Below, one piece after another: positions 30,936-38,509 of a stretch of 64,000 nt of DNA (position 1 is its first letter; each line of letters starts with the position of its first letter). The notes beneath the pieces are model-generated. The model made no database searches. It was not told the DNA's origin and was given only the letters and a program-made list of their open reading frames with translations. This DNA comes from Enterobacter hormaechei subsp. hoffmannii (GTDB taxonomy: Bacteria > Pseudomonadota > Gammaproteobacteria > Enterobacterales > Enterobacteriaceae): contig NZ_CP017186.1 of the NCBI RefSeq assembly GCF_001729745.1, positions 1,364,001-1,428,000 of the forward strand, given 5' to 3'. The translations under genes were made by a program, and so were the position numbers.

Positions 30936-33479
30936 TCAGTGACACCGCGCGGCAGCGTTAATGATGCTGGTTTTCGCTTTCTCATCCGTGAGCACATAGT
31001 CAGCGACGCAATGCTCGTTTGCCTCCTGTCCCCAGGAAACGCGGAGATGCCCTTGCTGTGGCAGACCCGAGAGATAGGTCTGGCCGTCATTCCCGACGAT
31101 AAATTCGCTGTCCTTGTCCTCGGTGGTAACCGTTGCGCCGAACGGCAGTGGTTTACCGTTTTGCGTGAGCGTCATCAGGACGCGATTGCCCACGCGCGTC
31201 GTGAAGCTGGCGCGCACAATGGCTCCGCGGGTTGGCGTCACAATTTGTGCCGCATGGGTGACGTCGGCGTCCTCCGGCAGCGTTTCCGTATCCAGCGCAA
31301 TAGTGTTGTGGCGATACGCGGTGACGAACGGTACGATGGTGTAGCCGCGGAAGTCGGTTTCAACGCCGGTCTGGTTAGTGATATGCGTGCCGTGCGTACC
31401 CGGGGCTTTCACGAGCGCAATGGTCTCACCGAGCGGCTGGCTTAGCGTGATGCCGTTTGCATGGGCAATCACGCCTCCCTGCAAGCCGACGTTCAGTGTT
31501 TGCTGATATTTATCCTGACTGACGCCACCGCTCACTTCACCGTATGTCGCTTTGTAGTCGGCGTTAACGCTGGTGGAGTTACCGCTGCCGGTGCTGCTCA
31601 GCCCCTCCTGGAGATTCCAGTTCAGGTTGTCTTCTTTCAGGGCCGTACCGTTCAGGCCGATGTTCTGCGTGGTGCCATCTTTCGTGTTGTTCAGGTTGTA
31701 CGTGGCCCAGGTGTTATGCATCCAGCGATCCAGCGGAACCGAAACGCTCAGCGAGAACTGGTTGTCGTTCGTCACCGCATTACCGTCCAGATCGCTGTCG
31801 TGAGTGTTTTTATTCATGCTGTAGCTAAGGCTGTAGCTAACGCCGTGCCAGCTGTTGTTGTAGCTGACGCTCATGGAGGTCATGTCCTGATTCTGGCTCC
31901 AGTAGGTTTCCTTCACCATGCTCAGCGTGACCGATCCCCAGCCTTCTGGTAGCGTCTGGTCGATGGTGGCTTCGGTACGGGCGCGGCGCTGCTGTGGCGC
32001 AGACCAGTTGTCGGCGCGGGTATACGACTCCATGGTGTCGTCCAGGGTGTAAAACCCCTTGCTGTTGTAGCGATAGCCCGCAAGCGAAAAGTTGGTGCCT
32101 GAACCGGCGAAATCTTTGCTGTAGCGTACGCGCCACGATTTGCCTGTGCTGGACTGCTGTTTTTTCAGCAGGGCTCTGGCGCGAGTCACGTCAATGGAGA
32201 ACGCCCCTAAATCACCCATGTTTTTCCCGCCGCCTATCGCCTGCGACTGATAATGACTGCTCTGCTGTACGCCGCCGTAGGCCGTGAAGCCGTGGGGTAA
32301 ACCATAGATGGCGCTCCCCTGAGCAAACGGGGTCTTTTCAACATCTTTGTCATAAGAACGATAACGCCCGGCAGTTACGCTGTAGCGCAGGTTTTTTTCA
32401 CGCTGCAATACCGGAACGGAGGCAAACGGCACCACGAAATGGCTTTCGCTGCCGTCAGTTTCTTTCACCGTGACCTGGAGGTCGCCGCTGCTGCCGGTGG
32501 GGTAGAGATCGTTAATTTCGAAGGCCCCCGGCGCGACCGTGTTCTGATAAATCACGTACCCGTTCTGGCGCACCATCACCAGCGCGTTGCTGTGGGCGGT
32601 GCCACGAATAATAGGCGCATAGCCTTTTTCGCTGTCGGGAAGCATGTCGTTATCGGATTTCAGCTCCACGCCGGTGTAAGGGACACTGTCAAAAACATCA
32701 GCAGGTGATGAGCTCTGGCCAACGGTGATATCGCTTTTCATCGCCACAATATCGCGTTGCGCATAGGTATATACGGAGGTGAATTTCTGTTCCTCCTCAT
32801 TGCCTGTGGTGCTGCGATTCCAGGTGGAATAGTTGCGAAGGCGCCATGCGCCAACGTTTAAACCCGGACGCAGGTTCACGTACTGGCTACTGCTATCCTC
32901 TTCACCCTGCTGGCGCGCATGGCTCTGGCTGGCGTTGACGCTGTAATTAAGCAGGCCCGCGTTGATCCCTTCGTCAAACTCTTTCGGGTCGATGTAACCG
33001 CGTGGCACCTGTCCGAGCGCCTTTTGCGGAATGCTTAGCAGCAGCTGCTGGTTGCGAACGTGAAAGATTGCAGATGAAGCAGGGATGACACCTAGATCGG
33101 CACACTGGCCTTTGGCCATTAGCTGAGGAAACTTTTGGGTCTTGATACCGAGGCTTTTTAATTCACCCATGCTAAAGCAAGGTTGTAACGTGTCGTTGCC
33201 CTGCGAATCTTTCTCAAGCGTAAAGGTCACGTTGCGGGTATCAATTTTATTATTATTGATAAACACCGCGACCTCATATTTCCCCGGTGCCTGGCCGGGA
33301 CCTTTTTCATAGACGGACAGATCGGTTTTACCCTGCTGGGGATTATCAATATCCAGCAGGGCGGGGTTAAAATAATCATCAGCCATAACCTGCTGCGCAA
33401 AGATGGCTATTGCCAGGCCACAGAGAATGACCAGCAATGAAGACATTCGGCAGGTGAACGGCTTTTTGTGGCTGTACAT
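30936..33479 (-). CDS. fimbrial outer-membrane usher
   Basis: 847-residue FimD-family usher. Signal peptide ending FAQQVMA before DDYFNPALL; N-terminal periplasmic domain; 24-strand barrel with plug, and the PVLQREKNLRYSVTAGRYRS motif; C-terminal domain ending in a cysteine pair region (NEHCVADYVL ... AARCH). The ATG at 33479 (MYSHKKPF) is chosen because it gives a proper signal peptide and starts 22 bp after the chaperone stop. A frame from 33548 would overlap the chaperone. Exports and orders subunits across the outer membrane. Confidence 0.95.
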   Translation of the reverse strand: MYSHKKPFTCRMSSLLVILCGLAIAIFAQQVMADDYFNPALLDIDNPQQGKTDLSVYEKGPGQAPGKYEVAVFINNNKIDTRNVTFTLEKDSQGNDTLQPCFSMGELKSLGIKTQKFPQLMAKGQCADLGVIPASSAIFHVRNQQLLLSIPQKALGQVPRGYIDPKEFDEGINAGLLNYSVNASQSHARQQGEEDSSSQYVNLRPGLNVGAWRLRNYSTWNRSTTGNEEEQKFTSVYTYAQRDIVAMKSDITVGQSSSPADVFDSVPYTGVELKSDNDMLPDSEKGYAPIIRGTAHSNALVMVRQNGYVIYQNTVAPGAFEINDLYPTGSSGDLQVTVKETDGSESHFVVPFASVPVLQREKNLRYSVTAGRYRSYDKDVEKTPFAQGSAIYGLPHGFTAYGGVQQSSHYQSQAIGGGKNMGDLGAFSIDVTRARALLKKQQSSTGKSWRVRYSKDFAGSGTNFSLAGYRYNSKGFYTLDDTMESYTRADNWSAPQQRRARTEATIDQTLPEGWGSVTLSMVKETYWSQNQDMTSMSVSYNNSWHGVSYSLSYSMNKNTHDSDLDGNAVTNDNQFSLSVSVPLDRWMHNTWATYNLNNTKDGTTQNIGLNGTALKEDNLNWNLQEGLSSTGSGNSTSVNADYKATYGEVSGGVSQDKYQQTLNVGLQGGVIAHANGITLSQPLGETIALVKAPGTHGTHITNQTGVETDFRGYTIVPFVTAYRHNTIALDTETLPEDADVTHAAQIVTPTRGAIVRASFTTRVGNRVLMTLTQNGKPLPFGATVTTEDKDSEFIVGNDGQTYLSGLPQQGHLRVSWGQEANEHCVADYVLTDEKAKTSIINAAARCH

Positions 33480-33501
33480 GATTATTTTATTACCGGAACA
33501 A

Positions 33502-34176
33502 TTAATGAACGGATTTCGACCAGGAATGGCTGATGCTGCCGTAATCATTAATAATGGAATACGTCACGTTTGAGCCCCCGACATTACCCGGTATGGCAAA
33601 ATGTGTTTCTGATTTCGGAACAGCCCAGGTCGCTTTTGTGACTTTCTGACCGTTAAGCGTGACGGTCTGGAAATTCATATAGAAAGGCGTAGGGTTATTC
33701 ACCACCAGGTCGTTACCTTCGCGATGCCATTCAAGCTTATCCGCCACATCTTCTGGTCGGCCTTTTACCGCGGACGGGCGATACAGCAATTTAATGCGGG
33801 TATTAATGGCAATTTGCAGCGTATTTACTCCCTCAACGTGTTTTGAGGAAGGGATCGCTTTGATATTCAACCAGTACAGAGATTCCCTATCTTCCGGTAA
33901 ATTTCCGCCCGTGCGTACCACGCGCAGAACGTTATCTTCTTTTGCATCCAGACGGAAAAGCGGCGGGGTGATCAGGAATGGGGCTTTGGCCGGTTTTTTA
34001 CCGCCAGAATCGACCCAGGACTGTACCAGATAATCCGTCGTATCCGGGTTTGACAGGCCAAGAGATGATTCCTTTTTATCTCCCTGATAGACCAGCCGGG
34101 TACCATTAATCACGACACCCGCATGTGCAGAGGCTGCTATCAGTAAAAGAGTGCTCAGTAAATAACCGTGGCGCAT
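33502..34176 (-). CDS. periplasmic fimbrial chaperone
   Basis: 224-residue PapD/FimC-like chaperone. Signal peptide MRHGYLLSTLLLIAASAHA, then two Ig-like domains. The family signature INTRIKLLYRPSAV and the LYWLNIKAIP strand are present; the conserved Arg near the start of the mature protein is in GTRLVYQGDKKE. Delivers subunits to the usher by donor-strand complementation. Located 69 bp after the major subunit gene, behind an intergenic hairpin. Confidence 0.94.
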   Translation of the reverse strand: MRHGYLLSTLLLIAASAHAGVVINGTRLVYQGDKKESSLGLSNPDTTDYLVQSWVDSGGKKPAKAPFLITPPLFRLDAKEDNVLRVVRTGGNLPEDRESLYWLNIKAIPSSKHVEGVNTLQIAINTRIKLLYRPSAVKGRPEDVADKLEWHREGNDLVVNNPTPFYMNFQTVTLNGQKVTKATWAVPKSETHFAIPGNVGGSNVTYSIINDYGSISHSWSKSVH

Positions 34177-34200
34177 AAAGATTTCTCAATAAATAGAAGA

Positions 34201-34230
34201 GATATTAATGCCCGCAAAAGCATTAATATC
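34201..34230. promoter_or_regulatory. intra-operon hairpin after the major pilin gene
   Basis: Perfect inverted repeat GATATTAATGC (34201-34211) and GCATTAATATC (34220-34230), 8-nt loop, between the major subunit and chaperone genes. AT-rich without a following T-run, so more likely an mRNA-stabilising or processing hairpin, giving excess pilin over chaperone, than a full terminator. That role is inferred. Confidence 0.65.
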
Positions 34231-34245
34231 TCAGGATTGATAAGA

Positions 34246-34782
34246 TCAGTTATAAATAACGGTGAAAGTCGATACAGAGTTGGCAGGGCCTGCGGTAATG
34301 GCGGCCTGAGTTTGAATATAACGCGCACCGAATTCCAGGTCGTTAACTGCCGTGCCGGAGGCTAAAGGATATTGCTGCGAAGGCGTATACAGAGTGACAG
34401 GCTGCCCGGAAGCATCCATCAACTGAATGGCTACACCGGTTGCCGCATCGGTATCTGGCGTTAATGCCAGCGCGGCATTATTATCCGCATCCGGGGTACC
34501 ACCGAAGTTAATCGCAGCCGAGGTCACTGTTTCCGGACAATTGGTTAACTTAATATCAAACTTCGCTGATGTGCTGGTAGAGCCTGCGCCGGTAAATACC
34601 GTTTTAGACACCTTACCCAACTGAACGTTTAATGGATTACTTAATCCATTCACGACCTGGCAAGCAGAATCAATAATTTCACCGGTGAAATTAATCTGAC
34701 CTTCACCGTTAGTTGCCGCAAATGCGGATGCAGAACATCCCACCGTTGCGGCGATAAAAAAACCTAATGCAACCTTGTTCAT
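34246..34782 (-). CDS. major fimbrial subunit (type 1-like pilin)
   Basis: 178 residues. Signal peptide ending ASAFA before ATNGEGQINFTG; cysteines in DSACQVV and LTNCPET form the usual disulfide; the terminal strand SVSTFTVIYN carries the penultimate Tyr. First gene of the operon, so most likely the shaft pilin. TCAGGATTAACT precedes the ATG. The sequence is more AT-rich than the neighbouring housekeeping genes, suggesting acquisition by transfer. Confidence 0.93.
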   Translation of the reverse strand: MNKVALGFFIAATVGCSASAFAATNGEGQINFTGEIIDSACQVVNGLSNPLNVQLGKVSKTVFTGAGSTSTSAKFDIKLTNCPETVTSAAINFGGTPDADNNAALALTPDTDAATGVAIQLMDASGQPVTLYTPSQQYPLASGTAVNDLEFGARYIQTQAAITAGPANSVSTFTVIYN

Positions 34783-35038
34783 AGTTAATCCTGATGTGAT
34801 TCTGGTAAAAGCGTTGCCTGGACGTTTTTACCGTTGACCCTTAATGATTTTTCGATGTTTATTTAATCAAAAAAAGGGTCGCTGCGGATCTTTTGTCCCA
34901 ATCACAAATAATGTAAATAGTGCTTGAGTTTAATTTTTTTATATGAAAACAGCAGGTTGATAATGATCACAAAACACTATCGGGTCTGTGTTCATCGGGC
35001 TATATTGTTAACAAGATAATGCAGTCAGGAGAAATGTC
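34783..35038. other. AT-rich divergent promoter region of fimbriae and ybiB
   Basis: The spacer is markedly AT-rich and must hold the fimbrial promoter and the ybiB promoter. I see no invertible-element inverted repeats like fimS and no recombinase gene nearby, so phase variation by inversion is not supported. Confidence 0.5.
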
Positions 35039-36001
35039 GTGGATTACCGCAAAATTATCAAAGAGGTAGGGCGTGGGAAAAACCACGCTCGCGATCTGGA
35101 CCAGGAAACAGCCCGCGCGTTGTACACGCATATGCTGAATGGCGACGTGCCGGAACTGGAAATGGGCGGCATTTTGATTGCGCTGCGTATTAAAGGGGAA
35201 GGTGAGGCGGAAATGCGCGGTTTTTATGAGGCCATGCAGTCGCAGACCATGCGCTTAACCCCGCCCGTCACGAAGCCGATGCCAGTTGTGATCCCGACCT
35301 ACAACGGCGCGCGTAAGCAGGCAAACCTCACGCCGCTGCTGGCTATTCTGTTGCAGAAACTCGGTTTCCCGGTAGTAGTGCATGGCGTGAGCGAAGATCC
35401 GACGCGCGTGCTGACAGAAACCATCCTGGCGTTGTTAGGTATTGAACCGACCCTCCATGCCGGTCAGGCACAGGCAAAGCTGGAGGGGAATCAGCCGGTC
35501 TATATCCCCGTTAGCGCGCTCTGCCCACCGCTGGAAAAGCAGCTGGACATGCGCTGGCGCATGGGCGTCCGTAACAGTGCTCACACCCTGGCGAAGCTGG
35601 CGACGCCGTTTGCCGAAGACGCCGCGCTGCGTCTTTCCAGCGTCTCCCATCCGGAATACGTGACGCGAGTCGGGCAATTCTTTGCCGAAATCGGTGGACG
35701 CGCGCTGCTGATGCACGGGACAGAAGGCGAGGTTTACGCCAACCCGCAGCGTTGTCCACAGCTGATGCTGATTGAGCCCGCCGGGACGCGGGTCGTTGTT
35801 GAACGTGGGGAAGAGAACAGAGATGCGATCCTGCCTGAGTCGAAAGATCCGCAGGTCACCGCGCGCTGGATTGTGCAGTGTCTGGCCGGGAAGGTGCCGG
35901 TTCCGCAGTCAATCAAGCTGCAAATGGCCTGCTGCCTGCTGGCTGCAGGGGAAGTCGAGTCCGTGGAAGCCGGGTTGCAGCGCGTGGCGCAGTCATTTTA
36001 A
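35039..36001 (+). CDS. ybiB: YbiB, TrpD2-family nucleic-acid-binding protein
   Basis: 320 residues, identical in length to E. coli YbiB, with GTG start (MDYRKIIKEVGRGKNHARDL) preceded by AGGAG at 8 bases. Related to anthranilate phosphoribosyltransferase TrpD but lacking its activity: the protein is a homodimeric DNA/RNA-binding protein. In E. coli it is linked to the LexA regulon via dinG-ybiB; here the fimbrial operon separates the two genes, so any shared SOS control would be lost. Confidence 0.93.
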   Translation: MDYRKIIKEVGRGKNHARDLDQETARALYTHMLNGDVPELEMGGILIALRIKGEGEAEMRGFYEAMQSQTMRLTPPVTKPMPVVIPTYNGARKQANLTPLLAILLQKLGFPVVVHGVSEDPTRVLTETILALLGIEPTLHAGQAQAKLEGNQPVYIPVSALCPPLEKQLDMRWRMGVRNSAHTLAKLATPFAEDAALRLSSVSHPEYVTRVGQFFAEIGGRALLMHGTEGEVYANPQRCPQLMLIEPAGTRVVVERGEENRDAILPESKDPQVTARWIVQCLAGKVPVPQSIKLQMACCLLAAGEVESVEAGLQRVAQSF

Positions 36002-36003
36002 GC

Positions 36004-36033
36004 AAAAAAAAGCCCGTCCAGTGGCGGACGGGC
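36004..36033 (-). terminator. terminator for the ybiJ transcript
   Basis: GCCCGTCC (36012-36019) pairs with GGACGGGC (36026-36033). The A-run 36004-36011 supplies the U-tract when read on the minus strand. It may also slow + strand transcripts from ybiB. Confidence 0.75.
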
Positions 36034-36117
36034 AAACAAGGGTAACAACAACAGGGTCAATGAGGGTTGGAGCATCTCACCAGAGGGTATGGCGAGGGTG
36101 GAGCATAATTTGTTCGA

Positions 36118-36378
36118 TTACTTGTAGATAACCGCAGTACCGCTCAGTTTGTTATTACCGTTAGTGGAAGTGATGGTGTATCCACTTGCGCCCGCGGCGG
36201 CAGCTTTTTCAGCCAGTTTTGCTTCCAGACCGTCCAGCGTGGTCGCGCCTTCAGCACTCACCACACCGATTTTGTTCAGATCCTGTGCCTGAGTAGAGGA
36301 GACTGGCTCTACAGCGAAAGCGCCGAAAGACAGAGCGGACAGGGCAACAGCGGCAACAGCATATTTGATGGTTTTCAT
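36118..36378 (-). CDS. ybiJ: DUF1471 (YhcN/BhsA-type) small exported protein YbiJ
   Basis: 86 residues, same as E. coli YbiJ. Signal peptide (to about FGAFA), then a single DUF1471 domain with KIGVVSAEGATTLDGLEAKLAEKA and the terminal strand LSGTAVIYK. Family members are periplasmic or outer-membrane stress and biofilm proteins. The start follows TGCGAGAATTGACC, a weak site. Confidence 0.9.
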   Translation of the reverse strand: MKTIKYAVAAVALSALSFGAFAVEPVSSTQAQDLNKIGVVSAEGATTLDGLEAKLAEKAAAAGASGYTITSTNGNNKLSGTAVIYK

Positions 36379-36663
36379 AGGTCAATTCTCGCAGGTTATT
36401 CTGTTAAGGGGACGATGTTCCGTCGATGTGATAAGTATCACGCTTTTTAGCGGAAGATAAAATCGAAGAGAATTGACGTGGTTGGTCAAAAAAATTGAAT
36501 GACAAATAACTTATTGATTATTAATAAAATCAGAAGCGCAATTGACACTTCTTGCGGATACGCTTTACAGACACAATCAGAAGGGCACGTTTTGCTACGC
36601 GCTTCGCTGAAAGTCGTGAGCGTAAAGTAAACTGTTGGTGCGGTTAACTACGGTAAAGGAAAG
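36379..36663. other. gene-free spacer
   Basis: AT-rich spacer of 285 bp between ybiJ and ybiI, expected to hold the ybiJ promoter. No convincing small gene or palindrome was seen. Confidence 0.4.
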
Positions 36664-36930
36664 TCAACGTAACTGGCTGTCTTTCGATCCTCTACGATTA
36701 TATCCTGAATGTGAAGCATTTTTTGAATCTTTCTCCTGCTGACAGGTGATGCAAAGCCGTACTCCGGGAATGGCTTTACGTCGTGCCTCAGGAATGGGAT
36801 CCCCGCACTCTTCGCATTCCGTCAAACTTTCGCCGCGCGGAATTTCACCGCGAGCACGCGCAACCGCATCTTCAATGGTACTGTTGATCTGTTCGTTAAC
36901 GGCGTCGTCATTCGCCCAGCCGGAAGCCAT
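36664..36930 (-). CDS. ybiI: DksA/TraR-type zinc-finger protein YbiI
   Basis: 88 residues with a C4 zinc finger CEECGDPIPEARRKAIPG...CITCQ, as in DksA-like proteins. It lacks the long coiled coil that lets DksA reach the RNA polymerase active site. Same length as E. coli YbiI; function unknown. TCAGGAGAACATC precedes the ATG. Confidence 0.9.
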   Translation of the reverse strand: MASGWANDDAVNEQINSTIEDAVARARGEIPRGESLTECEECGDPIPEARRKAIPGVRLCITCQQEKDSKNASHSGYNRRGSKDSQLR

Positions 36931-37048
36931 GATGTTCTCCTGAAAGGGTCAAGTCATGCATTTTAATATGGGGTGAAAAAACGCACAGTCAAGGCGCAGG
37001 CAGAGAGAACTGCATCTGCCGGGCAGATGCAGTTTGGAAGGCGGTAAG

Positions 37049-37312
37049 TTATTTATAGATAGTCGCGGTACCGTACATATGGTTATCGCCACCGGCGGCG
37101 TTCACCACGAAGCCTTTAGCGCCTTCCTGACGGGCTTTTTCGGCCAGCTTGTCCTGAAGGTCATCAAGGTTGCTTGCCCGGCTGACAGAGACCGTCCCGG
37201 CCGCGCGTAGCTGGCTGGTGTCGGTACTGTCGGTCAGAGGTTGAACGGACAAGGCAGAGAATGATGCGCCTGCCAGCGCACCCGCAATAATAAAGGTCAG
37301 ATACTTTTTCAT
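37049..37312 (-). CDS. mcbA: DUF1471 small exported protein, McbA-like
   Basis: 87 residues. Signal peptide, then a DUF1471 domain ending MYGTATIYK. Closest remembered E. coli relative is McbA (YbiM), which shares LRPAGTVSATGASNLSDLEDKLAEKA-like wording and sits just before rlmF. The ATG at 37312 has GAGG about 9 bases upstream; a GTG two codons earlier is less likely. In E. coli ybiX and fiu lie between ybiI and mcbA; both are absent here. Confidence 0.82.
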   Translation of the reverse strand: MKKYLTFIIAGALAGASFSALSVQPLTDSTDTSQLRAAGTVSVSRASNLDDLQDKLAEKARQEGAKGFVVNAAGGDNHMYGTATIYK

Positions 37313-37554
37313 AATCACATCCTCAGGGGAAACAACAGGTGATTCCTGTTAAGTTTAGAAGCCTGATGCGTGTGATTTAGCGCAAAAATTTGATGATGAT
37401 CTGCTTATTTTTTGAACGATAAATTCTGACAATTTGTTGACAGATCATAGACATACAGGTCGCTGATTTTTGTCGTTTTTTTGTGCGACTCAGACAGATA
37501 TTTACCCCCGCGCCGTCACAGGGTATCTTACGCGGCTGTTTAAAGGAGAATGCC

Positions 37555-38466
37555 ATGACTTCCCACAAGCCGGGATTGCACCCGCGTAACCGCCACCGTA
37601 GCCGCTACGATATGAAAGCCCTGTGTCTGAGCTGCCCTGAATTGCAGGGTTTTATCGTTCAGACACCAGCCGGTGAACCGTCGGTAAACTTTGCCGATCC
37701 GCTGGCGGTTAAAACGCTGAACAAAGCGCTGCTGGCCCATTTTTATGGTGTGACGCACTGGGACATCCCTGATGGCTTTCTCTGCCCGCCGGTCCCGGGC
37801 CGTGCGGATTACGTCCATCATCTTGCCGATCTGCTGGCGGATGACCACGATGGCGTAGTGCCGAAACAGGCTACCGTCCTTGATATCGGTACGGGCGCGA
37901 ACCTGATCTACCCCCTGATAGGCGCACATGAGTACCAGTGGCGATTTACCGGCAGCGAGATCGGTGATGAGGCCTTCGCCAGCGCGCAGGCCATTATCAA
38001 CGCTAACCCGGGGTTAAGCCGGGCCGTACGTCTGCGTCGTCAGAAGGATGCCGCTGCTATTTTCAACGGCATAATTCATAAGAACGAACAATATGATGCC
38101 ACCCTGTGCAACCCGCCATTCCACGACTCCGCCGCGTCCGCGCGTGCGGGAAGTGAACGCAAGCGGCGTAACCTGGGCCAGGCCGAAGATGGCGCGCTGA
38201 ACTTTGGCGGCCAGCAGCAGGAGCTGTGGTGCGAGGGCGGGGAAGTAGCCTTTATTCTGCGCATGATTGCCGAGAGTAAAGGCTTCGGTCGTCAGGTGAA
38301 ATGGTTTACCACGCTGGTCTCTCGTGGCGATAACCTGCCGCCGCTTTACCGCGCGCTGACCGAAGCCGGCGCGGTGAAGGTGGTCAAAAAAGAGATGGCG
38401 CAGGGTCAGAAGCAGAGCCGCTTTATTGCCTGGTCCTTTATGGACGATAACAAACGTCGCAAATAA
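37555..38466 (+). CDS. rlmF: 23S rRNA (adenine-1618-N6)-methyltransferase
   Basis: 303 residues, METTL16-like family. SAM-binding [14 protein letters not shown] and the N6-adenine catalytic motif NPPF (in CNPPFHDSA) are clear. Start at 37555 ([14 protein letters not shown]) with AAGGAG 7 bases upstream; the frame runs 24 codons further upstream without support. Methylates m6A1618 of 23S rRNA. Confidence 0.95.
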   Translation: MTSHKPGLHPRNRHRSRYDMKALCLSCPELQGFIVQTPAGEPSVNFADPLAVKTLNKALLAHFYGVTHWDIPDGFLCPPVPGRADYVHHLADLLADDHDGVVPKQATVLDIGTGANLIYPLIGAHEYQWRFTGSEIGDEAFASAQAIINANPGLSRAVRLRRQKDAAAIFNGIIHKNEQYDATLCNPPFHDSAASARAGSERKRRNLGQAEDGALNFGGQQQELWCEGGEVAFILRMIAESKGFGRQVKWFTTLVSRGDNLPPLYRALTEAGAVKVVKKEMAQGQKQSRFIAWSFMDDNKRRK

Positions 38467-38477
38467 TCGTTTCTCGG

Positions 38478-38505
38478 GCCGGGAAAGGCGAAGCCGCCAC
38501 CCGGC
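38478..38505. repeat. REP palindrome between rlmF and ybiO
   Basis: GCCGGGAAAGGCGAAGCC followed by GCCACCCGGC, a single REP between convergent genes. Confidence 0.75.
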
Positions 38506-38509
38506 TCGG

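Noticed and set aside
34783..35038. Possible fim-type invertible promoter
   Set aside because: No inverted repeats of suitable size flank the promoter region and no site-specific recombinase gene is present.
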